In this document: in pieces, positions 1 through 6,975 of the stretch
How the letters are laid out: each line of letters starts with the position of its first letter
How positions within the stretch are numbered: position 1 is the first letter of the stretch
Assembly (NCBI GenBank): GCA_903897205.1
Contig: CAIUAS010000110.1
Location: 1-9,883 of the forward strand
DNA length: 9,883 nt
Source of the DNA: an uncultured Gammaproteobacteria bacterium
Lineage (GTDB): Bacteria; Pseudomonadota; Gammaproteobacteria; CAIUAS01
Direction: 5' to 3'
The notes under the pieces: generated by a model
What the model was told of the DNA's origin: nothing
Seen by the model: only the letters and a program-made list of their open reading frames with translations
Database searches by the model: none
Program-made: the position numbers and the translations under genes

Positions 1-605
1 CTTTTATCCAAAACAGCACACTTAAAACGCTATTAGTCGCTGGAAACCAGCTTGATAATTGGGGACTCAAGGCGTTAGTGCAGAATAAATCCATTACCTC
101 ATTGGACGTCAGTTATAACCAGGTGGGAGACGGTGGAATAATAAATTTGCTTGATAAACAAAATTTGATTGAGTTAAATGTAAATTATAATCTTATTAGC
201 CTCGAAGGAGCAAAAACATTGGTGCTGCATCCCACACTGGATAAGCTGCATATTCGATATAACCTATTGGGAGATGAAGGGACAGCCATTTTAGCGCAAA
301 GCAAAAATATCACCTGGCTGGATGTGACGGGCAATCAGGCGGGTTTGCGCGCCGCCGAAAACTTTGCTAAAAATCCCCACCTGAAGAGCTTGATTCTTAG
401 TTATAATTTGCTAGGTGATGAAGGCGCGATTGTTATAGCGCAGAACCGCACATTGCGTGAATTATGGATAAGCTACAATCAGATTGGCGATCAAGGCGCG
501 ATTGCCTTTGCCCAGAACCCTTGCCTTGAAAGTTTGAACGTAAATTATAATTATATTGGGCCTGTGGGCAGAAACGCTTTAAAACAAAACAAGACACTCC
601 AATTC
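1..605 (+). repeat. Tandem 72-bp (24-residue) leucine-rich repeats
   Basis: Eight complete units begin with the LxL-type strand at 30, 102, 174, 246, 318, 390, 462 and 534, exactly 72 bases apart, after the tail of a ninth unit at the window edge. The consensus is roughly LxVSYNxIGDEGAxxxAQNxxLxx, resembling the ribonuclease-inhibitor-like LRR class (Pfam LRR_6). The unit at 318 has lost the GDEG part but keeps its length. Some units still share DNA: a 12-base match at 180-191 and 540-551 (five units apart), and another at 421-432 and 493-504 (one unit apart). The array continues left of the window. Confidence 0.9.
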
Positions 606-2726
606 TTGCGGATATCCGATGAACAACCTCCTGAACTTACCACGGAGAATTTAAGTAATACTTTTTTATTATCGCAGGATTTTCTTTGTATCAAAAACAA
701 AGAAGGCATTATCCAATTTTTTAATCCCGCTTTTTCAAGAGTCCTCGGTTATCCTGATGATGAATTATTAGGAAAATCCATTTATGGCCTTGTGCACCCA
801 GAGGATAGGCTGGCTGAAATCGAGTTATCAAAAAGCGAGCAGAAATTTCCCATTGAATATCATGAAAATCGCTATAAATGCAAAGATGGTTGTTACCGGA
901 CAATCTGCTGGAGTTCCCAATTTAAAAATAATCTCATTTATACGGTAGGAACGGACATCACTGAACAAAAACAGATTGAAAAAGAGTTGATTGAAAAAGA
1001 AAAGAAAATTGAAAGTGATGCTATCACTACCAGAGCAGCGCAGGCTTATACCAAAGAACAAACAGAATTCATCGCGCATCTTTGCCATGAAATTCGCAAT
1101 CCTCTCAGCGGTGCTTATGGAAATGTTGAGATAGCGCGAGACCAACTTAACTTGCTGCAAACACTGAACGCTAGCCAACTGAATATTATTGTTTCCCCTG
1201 TCCAACAAGAAATGGAGAAAAGAATAACGGAGATTCGTCATTGCCTGGAAGCGATTGTGATTTGTATTGAATATCAAAAGAGTATTTTGGACGACAATCT
1301 GGATGTCGCTAAAATTGCCGAAAATAAATTTGTGCTCGAAAATAAGCTATTTGATTTTAAAGACGCCGTGCAGACCATTATTAAGATGTTCAAAGCAAGT
1401 GCAGAGCAAAAAGGCATATTACTGAAATTAGAATTGCCCCTGGAAGAGGTGTTGGTCAAAGGAGATGCGCCACGAATAAAAAAAATTATTATCAATTTAA
1501 TTGGAAACGCTATTAAATTTACGGATACAGGCCAAATTACGGTCAAAGTATTACTGCAAGCGCAGACATCTGATTATACGCAAATTGCAATAAAGATCAT
1601 TGATATGGGAATTGGGTTGGACGTAAAGGAAATCGAGGGTATTTTTGGGCGCTTCACCCAAGCCAGTGCCATCATCGGCAATCAATATGGTGGTTCAGGG
1701 CTAGGGCTGCTCATTGCGCGAAGCTTAGCGCAATTGATGGGCGGCGATATAGCCGTTGAAAGCCAAAAAGGGAAAGGTTCAACCTTTACGTGCACTATTC
1801 GCTGTGGCAATTTAACTGAAGCAGAAAGAAAACTGATGAGCAAAGAAGAAGCAAGTGAAGAAAAAGTGCTCGCGCCTGCACTGATGAGTAAAACATCGGT
1901 ACCATCGTTAAGAAAATTCACTGTCTTGATCGTAGATGATAATAATATGAATAGAAGGACCTTAAGTTATTTTATAGAAAAAGCGGGATACAACTATCTA
2001 TTCGCGGTTAATGGGCAAGAGGCCATAGAAAAATACAATTACTTTCCGATTGATATTATTTTAATGGATCTACTAATGCCTGTTATGGATGGAATTGAGG
2101 CAACCCGACGCATCCGTCAACGTGAAATAGAAGAAAGTTTACCTCCGGTGCCTATTATTGCGATTACCGGTAATGCCATGGAAAGTGACCAGCAAAAAGC
2201 ATTGGTGGCAGGAATAAGTGATTATATAACCAAACCTTTTTCGCAAAAAGAAGTCCTGCAAAAAGTGGCCGCTTTTCTAGCGGTGTCGCAAGTAAATGTT
2301 TTGGTTCCCGAAGCTATTTATAGTATAGCTACGCAAAATCCAGCTTTTGAAAATCCACCCGAAGCCGTGCAAGAGGTTCCTGTTTTATCACTAAGCTATC
2401 AGCAAATTTTTATGCAAACAGTGAATGTTCTCTTGCACGAGTGGAAAAATAAATTTACAAGCGACGCCAGAGAGCATCAATTTATTAGCAGCCTGATAAC
2501 GAAAGTTTTATCCTTCCAGGAAGCCGATGCTGTTTTTAAAAAAATCAGTGCAGCTTTGAAAATGCCTGAATACGACAAAGTTAAAAAAGAACTGTCGCCA
2601 TTGCGAGCTGAACTTATTACGCATATGAAAAAATATAACAAAAATAAGCTTGAGGCTATGAATGCGTCTCGAGCATATAAGGGTGCTGAATCTCTATCAG
2701 AAAAGTTCTATGCTAAACTGCGATAA
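1..2726 (+). CDS. LRR-PAS hybrid sensor histidine kinase with receiver domain (5' end outside window)
   Basis: The frame is open from the left edge (first full codon at 3; 907 codons visible), so the start lies upstream. The GTG at 78 sits inside an LRR array and is not the start, but residues here are numbered from it. Order: 24-residue LRRs to about 180; PAS about 195-297; a charged helix about 297-325; DHp with H-box HLCHEIRNP (phosphoacceptor H337); HATPase with N-box NLIGNAIKF (N477), DMGIGLD, FGRF and GGSGLGL; receiver about 616-735 with VDDN, phosphoacceptor D664 in LMDLLMP, T697 and K719. All catalytic residues are present, so the kinase is probably active. The final 147 residues match nothing I recognise. 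No membrane segment or signal peptide is visible, so it is probably cytosolic. With no HPt domain it should need a separate one for a phosphorelay. It converges on trxB. The input signal is unknown. Confidence 0.9.
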   Translation, partial: FIQNSTLKTLLVAGNQLDNWGLKALVQNKSITSLDVSYNQVGDGGIINLLDKQNLIELNVNYNLISLEGAKTLVLHPTLDKLHIRYNLLGDEGTAILAQSKNITWLDVTGNQAGLRAAENFAKNPHLKSLILSYNLLGDEGAIVIAQNRTLRELWISYNQIGDQGAIAFAQNPCLESLNVNYNYIGPVGRNALKQNKTLQFLRISDEQPPELTTENLSNTFLLSQDFLCIKNKEGIIQFFNPAFSRVLGYPDDELLGKSIYGLVHPEDRLAEIELSKSEQKFPIEYHENRYKCKDGCYRTICWSSQFKNNLIYTVGTDITEQKQIEKELIEKEKKIESDAITTRAAQAYTKEQTEFIAHLCHEIRNPLSGAYGNVEIARDQLNLLQTLNASQLNIIVSPVQQEMEKRITEIRHCLEAIVICIEYQKSILDDNLDVAKIAENKFVLENKLFDFKDAVQTIIKMFKASAEQKGILLKLELPLEEVLVKGDAPRIKKIIINLIGNAIKFTDTGQITVKVLLQAQTSDYTQIAIKIIDMGIGLDVKEIEGIFGRFTQASAIIGNQYGGSGLGLLIARSLAQLMGGDIAVESQKGKGSTFTCTIRCGNLTEAERKLMSKEEASEEKVLAPALMSKTSVPSLRKFTVLIVDDNNMNRRTLSYFIEKAGYNYLFAVNGQEAIEKYNYFPIDIILMDLLMPVMDGIEATRRIRQREIEESLPPVPIIAITGNAMESDQQKALVAGISDYITKPFSQKEVLQKVAAFLAVSQVNVLVPEAIYSIATQNPAFENPPEAVQEVPVLSLSYQQIFMQTVNVLLHEWKNKFTSDAREHQFISSLITKVLSFQEADAVFKKISAALKMPEYDKVKKELSPLRAELITHMKKYNKNKLEAMNASRAYKGAESLSEKFYAKLR

Positions 2727-2751
2727 AAAATGACGCTTTAAATATAAACCC

Positions 2752-3708
2752 TTATTTAATCAAAAAATCTAAATATTTTTCTGCATCCAATGCTGCCATG
2801 CAACCCGTGCCGGCCGAGGTAATCGCTTGTCGATAAACATGATCGGCTACATCACCTGCCGCAAAAACACCGGCTATGCTGGTTGAAGTCGCATCGCCTT
2901 CACGTCCGCCTTTTGTGATGATATATCCATTTTCCATGCCTAATTGTCCTTCAAAAATACCTGTGTTGGGGGTGTGGCCAATCGCAATAAAAACACCTAA
3001 TAGAGTAATTTCTTGGGTTGTATCAGTTTGTACATTATGAATACGAATGCCGGTAACGCCAGATTGATCACCTAATACTTCCTCTAACACACTATTCCAT
3101 ACAATTTTTACATTGCCGTTTTCTGCTTTTGACATTAATTTATCAATCAAAATTTTCTCGGCACGAAATTTATCGCGGCGATGAATGACGGTAACCTCGC
3201 TGGCAATGTTCGATAAATAAAGTGCTTCTTCTACGGCCGTATTACCACCGCCAATAACGGCTACTTTTTGATTGCGGTAGAAAAAGCCATCACAAGTGGC
3301 GCAAGCTGAAACGCCTTTACCCATGAAAGCCTCTTCAGAAGGTAAACCTAAATAGCGAGCGGAAGCGCCTGTTGCAATAATTAAGGCATCGCATGTGTAT
3401 TGATTATTGTCGCCTTTTAAGACAAAAGGCCGTGTTTTTAGATCAACGGCTTGAATATGATCAAAAATAATTTGCGTATTAAAGCGCTCCGCATGTTTTT
3501 GTAAGCGTTCCATTAATTCAGGACCTTGCACGCCATTAATATCACCAGGCCAATTGTCCACTTCGGTGGTCGTCATCAGTTGCCCGCCTGGCGCCATGCC
3601 AGTAATCAAAACCGGACTTAAATTAGCCCGCGCTGCATAAACAGCCGCCGCATAACCTGCAGGCCCTGAACCTAAAATAATCAAACGATGATGTTGTGAA
3701 GTTGTCAT
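2752..3708 (-). CDS. trxB: Thioredoxin reductase (NADPH)
   Basis: Low-molecular-weight class II flavoenzyme that passes electrons from NADPH through FAD to thioredoxin in the cytosol. It has 318 residues, close to E. coli TrxB. Visible motifs: FAD-binding GSGPAGYAA (13-21), redox pair C136-A-T-C139 followed by DGFF, NADPH-binding GGGNTA (153-158), HRRDKFRA (176-183) contacting the NADPH phosphate in the family, and the C-terminal FAD motif FAAGDV (282-287, with G285-D286). The ATG at 3706-3708 is preceded by TAAGG (3718-3722 read on the minus strand) about nine bases upstream. It is divergent from ftsK, as in E. coli (where lrp lies between), and convergent with the hybrid kinase. Nothing is missing or broken. 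Confidence 0.97.
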   Translation of the reverse strand: MTTSQHHRLIILGSGPAGYAAAVYAARANLSPVLITGMAPGGQLMTTTEVDNWPGDINGVQGPELMERLQKHAERFNTQIIFDHIQAVDLKTRPFVLKGDNNQYTCDALIIATGASARYLGLPSEEAFMGKGVSACATCDGFFYRNQKVAVIGGGNTAVEEALYLSNIASEVTVIHRRDKFRAEKILIDKLMSKAENGNVKIVWNSVLEEVLGDQSGVTGIRIHNVQTDTTQEITLLGVFIAIGHTPNTGIFEGQLGMENGYIITKGGREGDATSTSIAGVFAAGDVADHVYRQAITSAGTGCMAALDAEKYLDFLIK

Positions 3709-3727
3709 AACAGTTAACCTTAAAAAG

Positions 3728-3743
3728 TCATTTTTAAAAATGA
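3728..3743. repeat. 16-bp perfect palindrome in the trxB leader
   Basis: The sequence TCATTTTTAAAAATGA is its own reverse complement and lies a few bases upstream of the trxB ribosome binding site in the trxB-ftsK divergent spacer. It could be an operator half-site pair or a weak leader hairpin. The core is only A and T, so chance is a real possibility in this AT-rich spacer. Confidence 0.4.
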
Positions 3744-3830
3744 AGCCTGAAAATCTACGGCGTTTAGTTAGAAAGTCAGAATGAGTAAAAGAAAATTAAA
3801 TATAAAAACAATAGTGCTACCGGCAAAAAT

Positions 3831-3839
3831 TGTTATAAT
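3831..3839 (+). promoter_or_regulatory. Extended -10 promoter for ftsK
   Basis: TGTTATAAT is a perfect extended -10 element (TGn followed by the consensus TATAAT), 37 bases upstream of the ftsK start codon. No good -35 hexamer lies 16-18 bases upstream, as is common for extended -10 promoters. Transcription would start near 3846, giving a leader of about 30 bases. Confidence 0.6.
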
Positions 3840-3866
3840 GATGCACCATTTTTGACCAGAATACAC

Positions 3867-3871
3867 AGGGA
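3867..3871 (+). promoter_or_regulatory. Ribosome binding site fixing the TTG start of ftsK
   Basis: AGGGA lies five bases before the TTG at 3877. The next in-frame ATG at 3919 has no purine-rich stretch at the right distance, so this site favours the TTG. Confidence 0.65.
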
Positions 3872-3876
3872 CAACA

Positions 3877-6207
3877 TTGAAGTCTACAGCCAAAACCGTT
3901 GCTAAACCAACCCAATCGATGTTAGCCCATCGCTTGCAAGAAGGGTTATTGATACTTTGCAGTGCATTTGCAGTGTTCCTATTGCTCGCATTAGCAACCT
4001 ATCATCGTACCGATCTCATAGGGATATCTCCCGAACAAACACAGCATATTGCTAATGCCGGCGGTAAAGTGGGGGCGTGGTTTGGATTTATTCTGTTTAA
4101 AATATTTGGATATATGGCTTATTTATTTCCGCCCATGATGGTGTATTGGTCATGGATGGGGTTGCGAGGGCGTTTCGATCTCTCTCACCCCGATTATCAT
4201 TTTTTCAGTTTGCGTGTGTTTGGTTTTATCTTAGTCTTATTAGCAGGATGCAGCCTTGTGGGTATGCATGGTGTAAACATCCACACGTCATTTGCCACCG
4301 GTGGCATATTAGGGCAGATTTTAGCAAAAGGTTTAATCGCTTTATTTAGCTTTATAGGGACTTCATTAATACTTTTAGCATTATTACTTTGTGGCATTAC
4401 CTTAAGCACTGGTATTTCATGGTTCGCATTATTAGATAAAACAGGGGGGTTGACCTTAGTATTATTCAATAATATCTGCGAACGTTATTGGGTTTTAAGG
4501 GATTATATTGCAGAAAAACGTGCTGCCTATGGCAAAGAGGATGAGAAAATTGCAGAAGAAGCAAAGCAAAAACCAACTAATAAAGTCGAGTTAAAAAAAC
4601 TAGGAAAGCGTCAGCAACCGCGTGTTGAGCCAGAAATCCTACAACAAGAAATACCAAAGCCAGTGATTTCAAATAAAGTGCGCGCACCGACCCAATTACC
4701 ATCAAAAAATTTAAAAACCGATGGCCCATTGCCGCCGCTGGCTTTATTGGATCCACCTGATAAGCCAACGGGCAAGGGGTATACCAATGAAGAATTAGAA
4801 TATCTTTCACGTGAAGTCGAATTACGTTTGCAAGATTTTGGTATTGAAGTGCAGGTTGTTGCGGTGCATCCAGGCCCTGTTGTCACTCGTTTTGAAATGC
4901 AATTAGCGGCCGGTGTAAAAGTCAGTCGTATTACAGGTCTGGCCAAAGATTTAGCCCGTTCCTTATCGGCCATCAGTGTGCGTGTTGTTGAAGTCATTCC
5001 AGGTAAATCAGTGGTAGGTTTAGAGTTACCCAATAAAACACGCGAAGTTGTGCGTTTAAGTGAAGTGATCGCTTCACACCAGTACGAACAAGCGCGCTCA
5101 CCTTTAAGTCTTGCCTTAGGAAAAGATATTGCAGGACATCCAGTCGTGGTCGATCTCGCTAAAATGCCCCATTTACTCGTCGCAGGCACGACGGGTTCTG
5201 GTAAATCGGTGGGCATGAATGTGATGCTATTAAGCATGCTATACAAAGCAACCCCCGATCAGGTGCGCTTAATTATGATCGATCCCAAAATGTTGGAATT
5301 ATCTATTTATGAAGGTATCCCGCATTTATTAGCGCCCGTTGTAACGGACATGAAAGAAGCTGCTAATGCATTACGTTGGTGTGTGGCAGAAATGGAACGG
5401 CGTTACAAATTAATGGCGTCTTTAGGTGTGCGTAATTTGGCAGGTTACAATCAAAAACTGCAAGATGCCGCAGAAAAAGATAAACCTATTTTAGATCCAT
5501 TTTGGCGTGAAGAGCACGGTGGCGAAGCACAACCTCTGCAACACTTGCCTTATATTGTGGTATTAATCGATGAGTTTGCCGACATGATGATGGTGGTTGG
5601 TAAAAAAGTCGAAGAATTAATTGCGCGTATTGCTCAAAAAGCACGGGCAGCAGGAATCCATTTGTTATTAGCTACTCAGCGACCATCGGTTGATGTTATC
5701 ACCGGTTTAATTAAAGCAAATATTCCCACCCGTATTGCTTTCCAAGTATCTTCAAAAATTGATTCGCGCACGATTTTAGATCAACAAGGCGCGGAGCAAT
5801 TATTGGGTTATGGCGATATGTTATATTTAGCGCCTGGCACCGGCGTGCCTGTGCGTGTACACGGCGCTTATGTGGCGGATCACGAAGTGCATGCGGTCGT
5901 TAATGATCTCAGGCAGCGCGGCACACCTGATTATGTGACTGAAATTACCGATGGAGCGGATGAAAATATGTCCGGTGAGGGTGGGGAAGGTTTAGAAGAT
6001 GAGAGTGAAAAAGATCTTTTATATGATCAAGCCGTTCAATTAGTGATTGATACAAGACGCGCTTCAATTTCTAGTATTCAACGCCGTTTTAAAATTGGCT
6101 ATAACCGTGCGGCACGCTTAGTAGAAGATATGGAAAGAGCTGGCATTGTAACACCCATGGAATCGAATGGAAGCCGAGAAGTATTGGTACAAGCCATCGC
6201 CGATTAA
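3877..6207 (+). CDS. ftsK: DNA translocase FtsK
   Basis: Septum-anchored hexameric ATPase that pumps chromosomal DNA toward dif and activates XerCD during division. The 776 residues contain an N-terminal membrane domain with four helices (about 23-42, 70-92, 112-131, 152-178), a short charged and proline-rich linker (about 205-285), the RecA-like motor with Walker A GTTGSGKS (437-444, K443) and Walker B VVLIDEF (D565, E566), and the C-terminal gamma winged helix (about 716-776), whose FKIGYNRAARLVEDME segment matches the family's KOPS-reading and XerD-contacting domain. E. coli FtsK has 1329 residues; the difference is almost all in the linker. The start is TTG, chosen for its AGGGA site; ATG at 3919 is the alternative. 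lolA follows after 38 bases with no visible terminator, so cotranscription is likely. Confidence 0.97.
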   Translation: MKSTAKTVAKPTQSMLAHRLQEGLLILCSAFAVFLLLALATYHRTDLIGISPEQTQHIANAGGKVGAWFGFILFKIFGYMAYLFPPMMVYWSWMGLRGRFDLSHPDYHFFSLRVFGFILVLLAGCSLVGMHGVNIHTSFATGGILGQILAKGLIALFSFIGTSLILLALLLCGITLSTGISWFALLDKTGGLTLVLFNNICERYWVLRDYIAEKRAAYGKEDEKIAEEAKQKPTNKVELKKLGKRQQPRVEPEILQQEIPKPVISNKVRAPTQLPSKNLKTDGPLPPLALLDPPDKPTGKGYTNEELEYLSREVELRLQDFGIEVQVVAVHPGPVVTRFEMQLAAGVKVSRITGLAKDLARSLSAISVRVVEVIPGKSVVGLELPNKTREVVRLSEVIASHQYEQARSPLSLALGKDIAGHPVVVDLAKMPHLLVAGTTGSGKSVGMNVMLLSMLYKATPDQVRLIMIDPKMLELSIYEGIPHLLAPVVTDMKEAANALRWCVAEMERRYKLMASLGVRNLAGYNQKLQDAAEKDKPILDPFWREEHGGEAQPLQHLPYIVVLIDEFADMMMVVGKKVEELIARIAQKARAAGIHLLLATQRPSVDVITGLIKANIPTRIAFQVSSKIDSRTILDQQGAEQLLGYGDMLYLAPGTGVPVRVHGAYVADHEVHAVVNDLRQRGTPDYVTEITDGADENMSGEGGEGLEDESEKDLLYDQAVQLVIDTRRASISSIQRRFKIGYNRAARLVEDMERAGIVTPMESNGSREVLVQAIAD

Positions 6208-6235
6208 TTTAATGATGAGTATGTTTTAAATAGAT

Positions 6236-6241
6236 GAGAAG
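6236..6241 (+). promoter_or_regulatory. Ribosome binding site selecting the lolA start
   Basis: GAGAAG ends four bases before the ATG at 6246 (GAG core seven bases away). It overlaps the alternative in-frame ATG at 6234, which has no such site at a workable distance, so 6246 is preferred. Confidence 0.55.
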
Positions 6242-6245
6242 AATT

Positions 6246-6875
6246 ATGCATAAATTGAGTTTAAAAAAAATATTCCTATTGGTAATGGTTATATTGCCAT
6301 TATCAGTTTGGGCGAGTCCTGCTAGCGAACAACTCACGACGATTTTAACTAATTTACACACAATGCAAGCACAATTTAATCAAGTAGTACAAGATGGACA
6401 CGGCCAAATTCTGCAGCAAAGCAGCGGCCAAATGGCTTTATCGCGTCCTGGCAAGTTTCGTTGGGATACGCAAAAACCTTCACATCAATTATTAATAGCA
6501 GATGGTCAAAAGATTTGGTTTTATGATCAAGAGCTACAACAAGTAACGTTACAAAATCAACATAAAGCACACAGCAGTTCACCAGCCATGTTATTGGATG
6601 GTTCAACTACCTCTTTAACAAAAGATTTTATAGTTAATTCGGTGGCGAACAGCGGAAGTGTGCAAACCTATAAATTAACACCACGCAGTAAAAATAGTCT
6701 TTTTCAGCTGGTTTATTTAAGTTTTAAGCAAAATCAACTGCAGCAAATGCGTTTATTAGATAATTTAGGCCAAGAAACTATCGTTAATTTTTCGCAAGTT
6801 AAGACGAATGCTTCCTTAGGCAATAATTTATTTCGCTTTGTTGCCCCTAAAGGTGTTGATGTAGTAACGCAGTAG
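6246..6875 (+). CDS. lolA: Outer-membrane lipoprotein carrier protein LolA
   Basis: Periplasmic chaperone that takes lipoproteins from the LolCDE transporter in the inner membrane and hands them to LolB. From the ATG at 6246 it has 209 residues: a signal peptide with lysines at 3, 7 and 8, a hydrophobic core (about 9-21) and a probable signal peptidase I site after VWA (23). This leaves about 186 mature residues, near the 182 of mature E. coli LolA. Family hallmarks are the N-terminal helix LTTILTNLHTMQAQFNQ, then SGQMALSRPGKFRW, whose R67 (about mature 44) corresponds to the functionally important R43 of E. coli, and the DGQKIWFYD strand. An in-frame ATG at 6234 would add four residues but lacks a ribosome binding site. 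Probably cotranscribed with ftsK, 38 bases upstream. Confidence 0.93.
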   Translation: MHKLSLKKIFLLVMVILPLSVWASPASEQLTTILTNLHTMQAQFNQVVQDGHGQILQQSSGQMALSRPGKFRWDTQKPSHQLLIADGQKIWFYDQELQQVTLQNQHKAHSSSPAMLLDGSTTSLTKDFIVNSVANSGSVQTYKLTPRSKNSLFQLVYLSFKQNQLQQMRLLDNLGQETIVNFSQVKTNASLGNNLFRFVAPKGVDVVTQ

Positions 6876-6896
6876 GGTATTTATACAGTAGACTAT

Positions 6897-6926
6897 TTGT
6901 TAAGTCTGTCCGATACCGTTTATATA
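6897..6926 (+). promoter_or_regulatory. Possible promoter of the cation efflux gene
   Basis: TTGTTA (6897-6902) and TATATA (6921-6926) are separated by 18 bases, each matching four of six consensus positions. The -10 falls inside the inverted repeat at 6916-6941. The match is weak, and readthrough from lolA is the alternative. Confidence 0.3.
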
Positions 6927-6941
6927 TCTCATATAAAGCGG
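6916..6941. repeat. AT-rich inverted repeat between lolA and the efflux gene
   Basis: CCGTTTATAT and ATATAAAGCGG form a ten-pair stem with one bulged G around a five-base ATCTC spacer. It is followed by an AT-rich stretch without a clean run of T, so it is a poor intrinsic terminator. Its overlap with the possible -10 allows an operator role. Both readings are inference. Confidence 0.45.
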
Positions 6942-6964
6942 CTATTTAATTAATTATTTATATT

Positions 6965-6970
6965 GAAGGA
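6965..6970 (+). promoter_or_regulatory. Ribosome binding site selecting the start of the efflux gene
   Basis: GAAGGA ends five bases before the ATG at 6976 and includes the A of the upstream in-frame ATG at 6970. That earlier ATG would have no ribosome binding site of its own, so the protein should start at 6976. Confidence 0.7.
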
Positions 6971-6975
6971 TGCTT

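Noticed and set aside
828..1277. 149-codon open frame on the minus strand inside the kinase gene
   Set aside because: It lies fully antisense to the PAS and DHp coding region, has low-complexity Phe/Asn-rich content, and shows no recognisable domain or ribosome binding site.
2283..2723. HPt domain at the C-terminus of the hybrid kinase
   Set aside because: No histidine there sits in the conserved HPt context (HxLKG-like). The few histidines are in unrelated surroundings.
2738..2759. TTAAATA ... TATTTAA inverted repeat between the convergent kinase and trxB genes, considered as a terminator
   Set aside because: The stem is seven A/T pairs with no G-C pair and no adjoining T run, too weak to call an intrinsic terminator.
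3720..3731. Three-codon ATG-ACT-TTT-TAA frame in the trxB leader, its stop overlapping the ribosome binding site
   Set aside because: It is too short to judge and has no ribosome binding site of its own. Such tiny frames are expected by chance in AT-rich leaders.
3781..3855. 24-codon open frame before ftsK, starting at ATG 3781
   Set aside because: The ftsK -10 element lies inside it, so the ftsK transcript would not contain its start. It has no clear ribosome binding site and no recognisable feature.
4611..5246. 211-codon open frame on the minus strand inside ftsK
   Set aside because: It is antisense to the linker and start of the motor domain. Its Ser/Thr/Arg-rich translation is typical of a shadow frame, and ftsK itself has clear motifs.
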